41,995 bases of DNA from a virus. The position numbers and the translations under genes were made by a program. The notes beneath the pieces were generated by a model. The model was not told the origin of the DNA, ran no database searches, and worked only from the letters and a program-made list of their open reading frames with translations. Below, piece after piece: positions 13,081-20,994 of this stretch (position 1 is its first letter; each line of letters starts with the position of its first letter). The DNA lies in the IMG/VR virus record IMGVR_UViG_3300042691_027374, positions 1 through 41,995 of that record. One strand, written 5' to 3'.

Positions 13081-14258
13081 GGCTCGGCGATGATGCACCA
13101 GCCGGAACGCGGCCCTTCCACCAGCCACCGTGGCCCCCAGTTCGCCTTGCTGTAGGGCAGCCCTGAACCTTTGCTGTTGAGGTAGGTGCCGCGCACCACG
13201 TCCATCTCGCCGAAGGGATCGTTGACGATGACGTGACCTTTGGTGATGCCGATCACGGTCAGCCAATGGCCGCCGCCAGTGGGCTTGGCGCTGGTGCCGT
13301 GATGCAGGAATCCGCAGGGGATCGGCACTGAACGTGCGATCTGCTGCTGCAGGTCATCCCAACCGGCGTCTTGCTTGAAGCGAGCCTTGATGCCGTAGTG
13401 CGCTAATGCCTTGAGCTGTGCATTCACGTCGGTGGTATCGCCAAAGCGCTGCACCGTCTTGAGGTATTGGTCGTCGGCCGCTGCGCCCGTAATCACACCC
13501 GGCCGCAGGAAGGAGACGAGCATGGCGCAACTGCTGGAGAAGCACATCCGGTTGGCCTGGCCCGCCACCGTGGAATCGCGTTGGCTGTAGTACGGCACCT
13601 TCAACGGTGTGTTGGGCTTCTGCTGTGCGGGCACGCCCAAACGCTGATCACCGCAGAACAGGGCCACCTCCGCAGCGCGACGCCGCTCTAGCCCAGCCAG
13701 CACGGCTTCCCCGGCATGCACCCAGCGCGGTAGTTCTTCCCGCACGACGGTGCAGGGGTCTTCCCCAGCCAGCAGCCGCTTGCGCAGCGTGGAATCCTCT
13801 AAAGCACCAAGGCCGAGGTTGTAGGCAAAGCTGATGATGGCCGCGACTTGATTGGGCTTCCACTGCTTGGCCATCGGCAGCAGGTGCAGCACGCCAGGGC
13901 CGAAGAGGTTCTCTACCTCGTTTTGCAGCAGCTCATCCGCTAGGGCCTGGCTGATCTTGTCGCCCATGCGCACCGGCGTATCCATCAGCCGTGTGGTGCC
14001 CCAACCGATGGTGGGCACACCAGCTGGGCAGCGGTAAGCCTCCAGCTTGCAGCCTTCAAACTCGCGGATGATCTTCAGAGCGGGAGCCAGCCAGGTCGGG
14101 GGCAGCGGTTGCTTGATCGCAGGATCAGCGCGATACAGCTCCGCGAACTGCCTGAGCGTGTCAGCGTCTAAGTGTTCCTGCAGCCAATCCCAAGCGGCAA
14201 GTTGATGAGGCAGCTGCTTGAAGTGCTTGGCCGCATCGCGCAGCTGAATGATGCTCAT
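13077..14258 (-). CDS. Modular endolysin: GH24 lysozyme plus C39-like peptidase domain
   Basis: 393 aa. Residues about 1-55 are a helical N-terminal extension. GH24 muramidase at about 58-205: E68, C77 and T83 have the spacing of the T4 lysozyme E-D-T triad with Cys in place of Asp, a substitution seen in other phage lysozymes. The C-terminal domain (about 220-393) looks like a C39-type papain-fold peptidase: VPYYSQRD, Cys239 in NRMCFSSSCAM, His331 in GGGHW and Asp347 in VNDPFG. It would cut both glycan and peptide bonds of the host wall. No signal peptide is visible, so release probably depends on the adjacent holin. Confidence 0.85.
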   Translation of the reverse strand: MSIIQLRDAAKHFKQLPHQLAAWDWLQEHLDADTLRQFAELYRADPAIKQPLPPTWLAPALKIIREFEGCKLEAYRCPAGVPTIGWGTTRLMDTPVRMGDKISQALADELLQNEVENLFGPGVLHLLPMAKQWKPNQVAAIISFAYNLGLGALEDSTLRKRLLAGEDPCTVVREELPRWVHAGEAVLAGLERRRAAEVALFCGDQRLGVPAQQKPNTPLKVPYYSQRDSTVAGQANRMCFSSSCAMLVSFLRPGVITGAAADDQYLKTVQRFGDTTDVNAQLKALAHYGIKARFKQDAGWDDLQQQIARSVPIPCGFLHHGTSAKPTGGGHWLTVIGITKGHVIVNDPFGEMDVVRGTYLNSKGSGLPYSKANWGPRWLVEGPRSGWCIIAEP

Positions 14259-14497
14259 ATCTTGGTCTCCAGCACAGCTAGGCGCTGTTCAATCGCGTTC
14301 AAGCGGGGGTATAGCTCTTGCCGGTCTTCCTTGATCTCTGTGCGCAGCAGGCTGACTTCACCAGCAATGTGCTCCACAGCGGCGGTCAGGCGGATCACAG
14401 CCTTTGAGGCTTCCTCGTCTTTGCGCATAAAGGAACCAACGCCGCCTGCCCCAATGGCAAGGACAGCACCTGCCAAAGCAGCGACGATTTCGACCAT
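14255..14497 (-). CDS. Lysis-cassette membrane protein with coiled coil (holin/spanin-like)
   Basis: 80 aa. N-terminal membrane segment IVAALAGAVLAIGAGGVGSF, then a charged heptad-like helix (EEVSLLRTEIKEDRQ type, ending IEQRLAVLETKI). This layout resembles XhlA- or Rz-like proteins that act with a holin. It overlaps the endolysin start by 4 nt. Confidence 0.65.
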   Translation of the reverse strand: MVEIVAALAGAVLAIGAGGVGSFMRKDEEASKAVIRLTAAVEHIAGEVSLLRTEIKEDRQELYPRLNAIEQRLAVLETKI

Positions 14498-14500
14498 GGC

Positions 14501-14674
14501 TCAGCGGCGCTTGCGCTTGTTGTTTTGCTCAACCTGAGCAGCGGCTGCGATACCCCGAAGGGCCGCGAGCACCAGCTGCACCCAACCGTTGGCCTTGACG
14601 CCAGGGATGTAGCTGAGCAGCTCGGAGCCAGCCAGTAAGGCAATGGCTAGGCCCGCAAGTTCCTCTGGCGTCAT
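14501..14674 (-). CDS. Small putative holin
   Basis: 57 aa: MTPEELAGLAIALLAG, then ELLSYIPGVKANGWVQLV and ALRGIAAAA, with a strongly basic C-terminus (NNKRKRR). One or two weak membrane helices plus a basic tail at the head of the lysis cassette suggest a holin. It starts 18 nt after a late motif that itself follows a terminator. Confidence 0.6.
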   Translation of the reverse strand: MTPEELAGLAIALLAGSELLSYIPGVKANGWVQLVLAALRGIAAAAQVEQNNKRKRR

Positions 14675-14692
14675 GGTGGCCGAGCAGTTGAT

Positions 14693-14702
14693 CTAAGTTG
14701 CC
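14693..14702 (-). promoter_or_regulatory. Late motif GGCAACTTAG of the lysis cassette
   Basis: Minus orientation, 18 nt before the ATG at 14674 and 3 nt after the T-tract of the terminator at 14706-14734. The lysis genes therefore appear to start transcription here. Confidence 0.6.
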
Positions 14703-14705
14703 CGG

Positions 14706-14734
14706 CAAAACAAAGGCCCCGCCGTAGCGGAGCC
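14706..14734 (-). terminator. Rho-independent terminator before the lysis cassette
   Basis: Minus strand GGCTCCGC-TACG-GCGGGGCC (one G-U pair) followed by TTTGTTTTG. Confidence 0.75.
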
Positions 14735-14786
14735 TTCAGCCCGTTGCCAAAGCAGAGCGGGAACACAACAAAAGTAGTCGGCGAGA

Positions 14787-15122
14787 CTAAGCAGCGGCAG
14801 GTGCTGCACTCCAGGGCAAGCCTTGGGCGACCTTTGGAGCACGCTGATCCTCGATTTGCTGCGAGAGGGCGGCCTGGATCTCTGCCACTTTCTCCTCGCC
14901 AAACTTGGCCTGCACCCAGCTCACTACCTCCGCCTCAGTGACGCTGGCAAACGGGATCATGTTGTCGGGATCGGCAGGGTCGAGGCCCAGGCTGCCGTAG
15001 GCCGAGCTGGCGTACACCTCGTCTTCACTGCGAGCGGCCACCGAATAGTGAACCGTCTGAATCTCTCCGGTTTGCGCCAGTCGTTCGAGCTGGTTAATGG
15101 TCCAGGTGTAGGTGTCAGCCAT
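14787..15122 (-). CDS. Hypothetical virion-region protein
   Basis: 111 aa starting MADTYTWTINQLERLAQ. EAEVVSWVQAKFGEEKVAEIQAALSQQIEDQR is a helical C-terminal half, and the tail is Pro/Ala. Proteins with this start occur near fibre genes in cyanophages as I recall, but no function is known to me. It precedes a terminator. Confidence 0.6.
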   Translation of the reverse strand: MADTYTWTINQLERLAQTGEIQTVHYSVAARSEDEVYASSAYGSLGLDPADPDNMIPFASVTEAEVVSWVQAKFGEEKVAEIQAALSQQIEDQRAPKVAQGLPWSAAPAAA

Positions 15123-15237
15123 GGGTGTAGTGGCAGTGCCTTAAGGCTAAGAGTGGTGCAACCTGTTGAACAGGCCGGTTGCCCGCCTTAGTGAAGGTGA
15201 CTACTCAGCATGGGGGTGAAATCGCCCCAGAAAGGGG
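15123..15237. other. Intergenic region with nested inverted repeats
   Basis: 115 bp. CCTGTT-G-AACAGG (15161-15173) is nested between GCAACC and GGTTGC. The minus strand reads GGGCAACCGG, a partial late motif, far from the ATG at 15122. Confidence 0.3.
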
Positions 15238-15411
15238 TTAGCCAAACTTGATTGCGCCACCAGTCATCTGGATCTTGACATCGCCGGTCATCTTGATGCT
15301 GCCGCCTTCCTTGGTCTCGACGGTGACGCCTTCAACCTGCTCAGCGACGTGCTTGACCAGTTCGGTCACGTCCTCTTTGTTGTCCTCAGCGTTGATTTCG
15401 TAGTGGGTCAT
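15238..15411 (-). CDS. Small hypothetical protein
   Basis: 57 aa: MTHYEINAEDNKEDVTELVK then KHVAEQVEGVTVETKEGG and short strands (SIKMTGDVKIQMTGGAIKFG). Acidic helix followed by a beta tail. It lies between the main fibre gene and the 111-aa gene. Function unknown. Confidence 0.6.
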   Translation of the reverse strand: MTHYEINAEDNKEDVTELVKHVAEQVEGVTVETKEGGSIKMTGDVKIQMTGGAIKFG

Positions 15412-15453
15412 GGTGGTATGGCGAGGGTGAGAAGAGAGTAGGACTGGTCTGCC

Positions 15454-17463
15454 TCAGCGAACTAACCATTCCTCAACGGAATCGCTGATGTCGCGCATCT
15501 TGATCCAGCGGCTGCCGGTGGGTTGACCTTTGCGGAGGCGGAGTTTGCCCATCAGACCCACGCAATCCCACTCGGGGCGTTCTTCGCGGGAGGTGTATTC
15601 CACGTCAGGGTCGTAAGCAGGGTTGAGCTTGCGGCGCTGTTGGATGACGGTGTTGCCGTCTTCATCCTCGACTTCGTAATCCTCTTGGATGTAGGTGCCG
15701 TAGTCATCGCGGAGGTACTTGCCGATCCATTTAGTTGAAGCAGCGTCACCAACCACGCTTGGATTGCCCGAAATAACACCGATTGGGTCGTCTCCAGAGA
15801 CGGCGTGGCGAATTTTATTGCCGTCAAGCACCACGCTGATACCACGGCGGTCTTCAGCGGTTGGATTGCTATCGTTCCACTCAAAGTATTCGGCGTAGTC
15901 AGCGCCGCCACCAATCCAAGATCCATCAGCTAATCCTACGCCATCTCCACGCAGCAAGAATTCATTGTCGCCACCACTTGAAGATTGACATGCAAGAAAA
16001 TACCATCCATTTCCAGCGGCAGCGCTGCTGTCAAAAGTGGCGAGCCTTGAGCTATATGTAGACGCTGTATTGTCTACAATAAAATGGTGGATATCACTGC
16101 TTGCTGAACTTGTTAACTGGCCATTGCTGGTGACGCGCAGACGTTCTGAAACACCATGAGGCAGTTGGTTTCCATTGACGACAGTATTAGCACCTTGAAA
16201 AATGATGTCGCCATTGGCGCCTGATCCAGTCCCAACCCCGCCGCGCAGTATCAAGTTTCTTCCGTTAACACTATTGCTGCCTGTTCCTGATGGCTGTGAA
16301 AAGCCTGTTACGAGTCCGTCAACTCCATCAGCACCAATTAAAAGTGTGCGTTCTGTGTAAGCTTGAACCCCGGTGCCACCTATAGAGACATTACCTGCAC
16401 TTGTAATTCTCATGCGCTCGCTGGGCGAGCTCGCCCCATCTGAGGTCGTGCTCAGGACGAGCCGGCCCGGCATGTCGTCGACGCCAGGGGTGCCGTCTAC
16501 AAAGACTTGAATTGATGCAGAAGTAGACACTAGGTCTGTGCCGTCTGCACCCGCAAATCTAATTACGCCTAAAGTCTGACCATTGGCAACAAGAGTGTTA
16601 CTTCCAACGGAAGAGCCGCCTGTAGATGCCAAAGAAAGCGTCCCGCCAGATGTATTGTTAGCTACAATTCCAACTATTGTATGCAGTGCAGATTCATATA
16701 GAGATAAAGGTGCTGTAATTGATCCGACACTGCGGCTCGTAGACGTGCCAACTAACAACCTGCCGGAGCTGTCGATGCGGGCATATTCATTAGCAGCGTT
16801 AAGGCCAAAGACTGTCGGGCGTCCAAATATATTTAGCGTGTTGTCGGCGCCACCAGTAGATGCTGCAACAATTTCGGCTTGTCCACTTGCGTTATGACCT
16901 AAAGTCAAGAATCTTGATGAACCAGAAAGCTCGCCTTCAATCCGCACACTGCCAGTAGTAGATCCGGCATCAATATGCAATAAATAAGCAGGACTTGTAG
17001 TGCCAATCGCTAGTCTGTTATTGGTAGCGTCATAGAACACACCGCCGCTATCAATGTTGATGTCGCCATCAGCTTCGATGTTGATGCGCTGAACACCATT
17101 AGTCGAGATGGCTACGTTGTTGCTGGAAGGTAGATAAACCCCGTTCGTGGGTACGCTGCTGCCACTTGGGATCAGTGCTGCGGCTGTTGCGGTGCCGGTG
17201 GTGGTGAGGTTCTGGCTCCCGAAGTTAGGGCTGATCTTCGTGCCGGCAATCGCGGCGCTCGCGTTCACGTCCGCGTTGACGATGGTGCCATCAACGATGG
17301 CGGCCGAAGGCGCATAAGCCAGGCTGTCCCAAGCCGTGCTGCCGTCGCCGTACTTGATCTTGCCGGTGTCAGTTTCGTAGCCCGGCTCACCCTGCGTCAG
17401 GGTTGGGTTGGTGCTGGCCCAGTTGGCTGCCGTGTCACGGCGCAGTTGGATGCGGACAGACAT
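15454..17463 (-). CDS. Tail fibre/spike with C-terminal intramolecular chaperone-like domain
   Basis: 669 aa. The N-terminus (MSVRIQLRRDTAANWAST) is the virion-attachment type found in many phage fibres. The centre (about 110-500) is beta-rich and Gly/Ser/Asn-rich, with lower GC than the ends. The C-terminal about 150 residues (GADYAEYFEWNDSNP, GISVVLDGNKI, DDPIGVISGNPSVVGDA) match the Peptidase_G2/IMC self-cleaving chaperone type that trimerises and then releases the mature fibre. It overlaps the preceding short fibre gene at the start codon. The AT-richer middle suggests replacement of a receptor-binding module. Confidence 0.8.
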   Translation of the reverse strand: MSVRIQLRRDTAANWASTNPTLTQGEPGYETDTGKIKYGDGSTAWDSLAYAPSAAIVDGTIVNADVNASAAIAGTKISPNFGSQNLTTTGTATAAALIPSGSSVPTNGVYLPSSNNVAISTNGVQRINIEADGDINIDSGGVFYDATNNRLAIGTTSPAYLLHIDAGSTTGSVRIEGELSGSSRFLTLGHNASGQAEIVAASTGGADNTLNIFGRPTVFGLNAANEYARIDSSGRLLVGTSTSRSVGSITAPLSLYESALHTIVGIVANNTSGGTLSLASTGGSSVGSNTLVANGQTLGVIRFAGADGTDLVSTSASIQVFVDGTPGVDDMPGRLVLSTTSDGASSPSERMRITSAGNVSIGGTGVQAYTERTLLIGADGVDGLVTGFSQPSGTGSNSVNGRNLILRGGVGTGSGANGDIIFQGANTVVNGNQLPHGVSERLRVTSNGQLTSSASSDIHHFIVDNTASTYSSRLATFDSSAAAGNGWYFLACQSSSGGDNEFLLRGDGVGLADGSWIGGGADYAEYFEWNDSNPTAEDRRGISVVLDGNKIRHAVSGDDPIGVISGNPSVVGDAASTKWIGKYLRDDYGTYIQEDYEVEDEDGNTVIQQRRKLNPAYDPDVEYTSREERPEWDCVGLMGKLRLRKGQPTGSRWIKMRDISDSVEEWLVR

Positions 17464-17714
17464 TACGCAGCACCTCCATCAAGAGCAGTGAGTTCGCCAA
17501 CCGTGAAAACGCTTGATGCGCTGCCACCGTCGAGTTCGTTGAGTGTTCCGCTACCACCACCGGACAACTCCACGACGCTCGCGGTGCCGTTGTCCTTTTT
17601 GGTGTAGAGCTTGCCGTCGTAGGTGTTGAGCGCTAGCTCGCCCAGCTGCAAATCTGCTACAGCAGGAACTTTGCCTGCGACGGCTGAGCGCCGAAGCTTG
17701 ATTGTGTTCGCCAT
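17463..17714 (-). CDS. Short fibre-related protein
   Basis: 83 aa. MANTIKLRRSAVAGKVP...LQLGELALNTYDGKLYTKK is the same attachment-type N-terminus as in the neighbouring fibres, without a long shaft. It may be a cut-down fibre or an adaptor. It shares the MANTI(K/R)(L/I)(R/K)RS start with the 275-aa fibre. Confidence 0.7.
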   Translation of the reverse strand: MANTIKLRRSAVAGKVPAVADLQLGELALNTYDGKLYTKKDNGTASVVELSGGGSGTLNELDGGSASSVFTVGELTALDGGAA

Positions 17715-17748
17715 GTGGCGTCCGTGGGTGGCTATCTAGCCGGACGCA

Positions 17749-17758
17749 CTAAGTTGCC
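17749..17758 (-). promoter_or_regulatory. Late motif GGCAACTTAG
   Basis: 34 nt before the ATG at 17714, further than at most copies; GGCTAG follows at 17732-17737. Confidence 0.4.
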
Positions 17759-17765
17759 GGCCAGC

Positions 17766-18593
17766 TCAATAGCTGCCGCCATCCAAGGTGATGCCATCAA
17801 TCGTGCCGCCGGTAATGGCCACGTTGTTGGCGTTCTGAGTGCTCATCGTGCCCAGACCGCTGATGTCAGTGTTGGGGATCGTGGCCGACGCGGTGAGGGC
17901 GCTGGTGCCAGAGCCTTTGACGTAGCCGGTCAGCGTTGCGGCGCCGGTGCCGCCGTACTGCACGCCAATGGTGCTGGCGTTCCACACACCACTGGTGAGG
18001 GTGCCAACAGAGGTGAGGCTGGAGCCGGTAACACCGCTGCCGAGCGTGCTGCCGCTCAGCACGTTGGCGCCGTTGATGCGATAGACCTTGCCGCTGGCTA
18101 GATCAATGTCTTCGCTGGAAGTCCAGCTGTCGGTGGCATTGATCCAGTTGAAAGTCTTGTCGGTTGCACCCTTGAGGGTGATGCCACCACCATCGGCTGT
18201 GGAGTCCGTGGGCGAGGCCACGTCGCCCAGGATGATGTTCTTGTCGTCAACGGCGAGCGTGGTGCTGTTGATCGTGGTGGTGGTGCCGTTGACGGTCAGG
18301 TCACCACCGACGACCACGTTGCCGGTCGTGGTGAAGGCGCCAATGGTCGCCGCGCTTAGATCAACAGTGCCGGTGAAGGTCTTGTTGCCGCTGATCGTCT
18401 GAGCGGTGTCCAGCGTGACGAACGCACCGGCGCCACCGATCTTGATGATGCTCGTCGCGCTGCCACCTGCCCCGCCAGTGCCGGTGCCGTAGTGCAGGAC
18501 AGCGTTGCCCTCGCTAAAGGCAAGCTCCGCATTGGCCAGGCTCGTCGGTGCGCTGCTGCCCGTCGAACGCTTAATGCGGATGGTGTTGGCCAC
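17766..18593 (-). CDS. Tail fibre protein
   Basis: 275 aa from GTG 18593. The N-terminus MANTIRIKRSTGSSAPTSL is of attachment type. The remainder is Thr/Gly/Asn-rich beta repeats (TTGNVVVGGDLTVNG, STTLAVDDKNIILGD, SVGTLTSGVWNAS) typical of phage fibre shafts. Probably part of the host-recognition apparatus together with the genes at 15454-17714. Confidence 0.75.
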   Translation of the reverse strand: MANTIRIKRSTGSSAPTSLANAELAFSEGNAVLHYGTGTGGAGGSATSIIKIGGAGAFVTLDTAQTISGNKTFTGTVDLSAATIGAFTTTGNVVVGGDLTVNGTTTTINSTTLAVDDKNIILGDVASPTDSTADGGGITLKGATDKTFNWINATDSWTSSEDIDLASGKVYRINGANVLSGSTLGSGVTGSSLTSVGTLTSGVWNASTIGVQYGGTGAATLTGYVKGSGTSALTASATIPNTDISGLGTMSTQNANNVAITGGTIDGITLDGGSY

Positions 18594-18620
18594 GGTTACC
18601 GGCGAGACACTGCGTTGCAG

Positions 18621-18630
18621 CTAGGTTTCC
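18621..18630 (-). promoter_or_regulatory. Late motif GGAAACCTAG
   Basis: 27 nt before the GTG at 18593, immediately after the upstream stop; shares flank TGACCGGAAACC with the copy at 19271. Confidence 0.4.
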
Positions 18631-18632
18631 GG

Positions 18633-18920
18633 TCAGAAATTCCCGCCGTCCGTCAGTGTGATGACCGTGTTGATGTCATCGCCTTTCCAAGTGCTGGTGG
18701 TGGCGTCGTAGTACAAGACGCTGCCGGTGACTTTGGCGGTGTCGTTGACGTTCGCCAGGTCGCCGAGGTTCAGCACTTCACTAATGGGCGGGCCTTGTGG
18801 GCCAGCGGTTTGCACCTCCACCAGCAGCGGCTGGGCTGCCGTGGTGAGTTCAATCGCCTGCTCGGCTATTTCAGTGACGACCACCTGGCCGGTGCTGATC
18901 ACCTTAACGGTGTTGGCCAT
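18633..18920 (-). CDS. Small fibre/tail-associated protein
   Basis: 95 aa: MANTVKVISTGQVVVTEIAEQ, a short collagen-like GPQGPP, then SVLYYDATTSTWKGDDIN. The collagen-like triplet and final segment resemble linkers in phage fibre proteins. It sits in the fibre cluster with 2 nt to its upstream neighbour. Confidence 0.6.
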   Translation of the reverse strand: MANTVKVISTGQVVVTEIAEQAIELTTAAQPLLVEVQTAGPQGPPISEVLNLGDLANVNDTAKVTGSVLYYDATTSTWKGDDINTVITLTDGGNF

Positions 18921-18922
18921 AG

Positions 18923-19267
18923 TCAGCTCGGTGCGGTGTAGCCCTCAGAGGGGCGCACGATGCCTTCGAGGTAATACTCCCGCAGACCGTTGCTGTCGAT
19001 CAGCATCACGTCGTACCGGCATTCTTCCGGGAGGGTTGCCGTGACGGTGTACGGCAGCGTGAGCTTTACCGAGCCAGTGCTGGCATTCAGCGTCGTCACC
19101 GTGAAGTCGCCGTACTTGGTCACGCGATCCTTGCTCCACACCTGCGCCAGCACCGTCCAGCCGGTGATGTTGATGCCGTCGCCATCCGAATCCTTGAACT
19201 GCACCTGCAGCGGATAATCCGCCCGCCGCTGGGGCCGGATGTTGTAGCTCGCCGGGGTGATCGCCAT
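18923..19267 (-). CDS. Tail/fibre-region protein, beta-sandwich type
   Basis: 114 aa from ATG 19267 (MAITPASYNIRPQRRADY). Beta-rich (YPLQVQFKDSDGDGINITGWT, YDVMLIDSNGLREYYLEG), like small baseplate or fibre-adaptor proteins of siphophages. The frame also allows a TTG at 19273. A late motif ends 3 nt before the ATG. Confidence 0.6.
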   Translation of the reverse strand: MAITPASYNIRPQRRADYPLQVQFKDSDGDGINITGWTVLAQVWSKDRVTKYGDFTVTTLNASTGSVKLTLPYTVTATLPEECRYDVMLIDSNGLREYYLEGIVRPSEGYTAPS

Positions 19268-19270
19268 ACC

Positions 19271-19280
19271 CAAGGTTTCC
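19271..19280 (-). promoter_or_regulatory. Late motif variant GGAAACCTTG
   Basis: Minus orientation directly after the upstream stop (TGACC), only 3 nt before the ATG at 19267. Confidence 0.35.
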
Positions 19281-19287
19281 GGTCAGC

Positions 19288-19686
19288 TCAACCCGCGTAG
19301 GTGTCGGGGTTGGTTGTGATGTCCACGCGCATCTGCGATCTCGGCCCCACACCACGGGGCACGTTGATCGTCACCGCGTTGCTGCCGGGGTAGCTCCAGA
19401 GCAGGCGGCCGGCCACTTCCTGCAGGCTGGCATCGCCGCTCCAATCCACCAGATATAGCGTCCAGCGGTTGAAGGCTTGCTCCTTGCTGTATTGCCGCAC
19501 CGGCACCAGCTCAGGCTCGCGCACGATCACCACCTCCAAGCCCGTGACGGTGGTGCCAGGCGGCAGGCTCTCACCCGGTGCCCGCACCGAGATGGCCGGG
19601 GTGGTGGCGCTATTGGCGAGGGTGTACGTGCCGAGCTGATCCACCAGCGTGGTCTCGATGGCGGTGCGCAGGCTCAGCAAGTCCAT
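19288..19686 (-). CDS. Tail protein, unknown (possible tail-completion type)
   Basis: 132 aa: MDLLSLRTAIETTLVDQLGT helix, then strands (LEVVIVREPELVPVRQY, FNRWTLYLVDWSGD), and NVPRGVGPRSQMRVDITT. The layout resembles small tail-terminator/completion proteins. It follows the frameshifted gene by 3 nt. Confidence 0.5.
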   Translation of the reverse strand: MDLLSLRTAIETTLVDQLGTYTLANSATTPAISVRAPGESLPPGTTVTGLEVVIVREPELVPVRQYSKEQAFNRWTLYLVDWSGDASLQEVAGRLLWSYPGSNAVTINVPRGVGPRSQMRVDITTNPDTYAG

Positions 19687-19689
19687 TAC

Positions 19690-20337
19690 CTAGTCTTCCG
19701 CCGAAAGGAGCAAGCAGCCTGCCTCGATCCAGCCGAAGCCGGGGCGAGCTGGGACTAGCAGCCGGTGCGTCAACAGTGGCCGATCCAGATCGCGCAGCAG
19801 GACCGTGCCGCTGATCTGCCCACGAACGAGCACCAATCCGCCACGGATGCCGGTCGCTTCCCACACCGGCGCCAACACCCACACCGCCTCATCGTCGGAA
19901 TGCAGCGCCCGCACCTCGGGCATTCGCGTGCCGTCTGCTGCGCTGGCCAGCACCTCGTTCCAACAGGACACCAATAGGGGCGGTGCCTTGTCGTCGTGCT
20001 TGAGCGCCAGGGCAACTGCAGCCACCTCGGCGCTGAGACGTCGCTCGGCCTTCTGCTCGCTGGCGAACAGCTGGAAGTCCTGCAGCGAGAAGGGTTTGCC
20101 CTTCTTGGGGTCGCGGTTGATGTTGGCTAGGAGCGCTGCGAGTTGGGCCACCGGCATCTCCTGCAGTTGCGCTTGCTCGCGGCGAATTCGCTGCAGCTCA
20201 CGCCATGCCTGCAGCACCGTTTGCCGCAGTTCCCTCGCGTAGGTGGTGCGGTGGAACTGGCCGGGGTAGCTGTGCGCTAGGTCGTAGAAGATCGCTTGCC
20301 AGTCCGTTTCGCTGCGGCGCCATCCGCCGCTGGCGGC
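19690..20337 (-). CDS. -1 frame extension of the frameshifted tail gene (gpT-like part)
   Basis: 215 codons of open frame without a normal start near its 5' end. The frame opens only three codons before the slippery GGGAAAG, after a TGA. It encodes TDWQAIFYDLAHSYPGQFHR..., then a charged helix (LQRIRREQAQLQEM) and a globular C-terminus. A GTG at 20217 could also start it alone. Read through a -1 slip it would make a 390-aa fusion with the 194-aa protein, as gpGT does in lambda. WQAIFYDL...YPG and KGKPFSLQDFQLF look like tail-assembly chaperone sequence. Confidence 0.65.
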   Translation of the reverse strand, partial: AASGGWRRSETDWQAIFYDLAHSYPGQFHRTTYARELRQTVLQAWRELQRIRREQAQLQEMPVAQLAALLANINRDPKKGKPFSLQDFQLFASEQKAERRLSAEVAAVALALKHDDKAPPLLVSCWNEVLASAADGTRMPEVRALHSDDEAVWVLAPVWEATGIRGGLVLVRGQISGTVLLRDLDRPLLTHRLLVPARPGFGWIEAGCLLLSAED

Positions 20338-20861
20338 TTTCCCAGCTCCTCCTCAGTCGGTGGCTCACTGGGCATGGCTTCCGCGTCGGATTCTTCCTGC
20401 GCCAGTTGCCAGATCGCATTGAACAAGGCGCGGTGCATCTGGCGGGTGTCGGCGATGCTCCACTCCGGCAGGTTGCAGCGGCAGCGGATCAAGGCCGTGA
20501 CCGTGGATTCCATGTTGCGCTGCCCTGCAGCGGCGTACACCTGCGCCACCTCTTGGATCAAGGCCGCGTGCTTCGTGCGGATCTCTTCGGCCCGCTCCTC
20601 CAGTTGGCGGCCGCTGATCGCACCTTCAATGATGTTTAACGCCTCGGAAATGCTGATCGCTTCGGCCTTGGCAATGGCATCGGCGATCTGGGCGCCTTTG
20701 ACGAAGCTGCTCTGCTCATTAGCCAGCAGCTCAGAGATCACGGCCGACTCCCCAACGGTGAGGCCGCCAAGTACCGGCATCTCCAGAATGCCGCTGGCGG
20801 GTGTGCCAAGTCGCCGGGTCGTGGGTGCCTCGGGCGCCTGGACAAAGGGAAGCGTCGGCAT
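20277..20861 (-). CDS. Tail-assembly chaperone-like protein (gpG-like, frameshift donor)
   Basis: 194 aa. The N-terminal 25 residues are Pro/Thr-rich; the core is helical (VGESAVISELLANEQ, RNMESTVTALIRCRCNLPEWSIADTRQM, LFNAIWQLAQEESDA). Slippage at 20337-20343 (codons G174-K175) adds the -1 frame domain; without it translation stops 19 codons later. In lambda the short and long forms chaperone the tape measure. Here the pair lies far downstream of the tape-measure gene, an unusual order. Confidence 0.65.
   Translation of the reverse strand: MPTLPFVQAPEAPTTRRLGTPASGILEMPVLGGLTVGESAVISELLANEQSSFVKGAQIADAIAKAEAISISEALNIIEGAISGRQLEERAEEIRTKHAALIQEVAQVYAAAGQRNMESTVTALIRCRCNLPEWSIADTRQMHRALFNAIWQLAQEESDAEAMPSEPPTEEELGKPPAADGAAAKRTGKRSSTT
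20337..20343 (-). other. Programmed -1 ribosomal frameshift site GGGAAAG
   Basis: Minus strand heptamer G-GGA-AAG in the 0 frame (X-XXY-YYZ), identical to the slippery heptamer of the lambda G-T genes. The -1 frame opens just before it and runs 648 nt. Confidence 0.7.
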
Positions 20862-20874
20862 ACGGGTTGGCTAC

Positions 20875-20994
20875 TTACTTAGAGGTTATTGCCTTGTTGA
20901 TGAGACGTTGCTCTTTTTCCTTGCGTAGCAGGGCCTGGCGGTTTGCGGTCTGCACCTGCTTGGCGCGGATTAGTAGCAGGCGTTGGTCGTTCAT
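20875..20994 (-). CDS. 39-aa coiled-coil peptide resembling its neighbour's N-terminus
   Basis: MNDQRLLLIRAKQVQTANRQ then ALLRKEKEQRLINKAITSK. AKQVQTANRQALLRKEKEQR lines up with ARQVQQANREAQLQRERDAR near the N-terminus of the adjacent 505-aa protein. ATG overlaps that gene's stop. Could be a small partner that co-assembles with the larger protein. Confidence 0.55.
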   Translation of the reverse strand: MNDQRLLLIRAKQVQTANRQALLRKEKEQRLINKAITSK

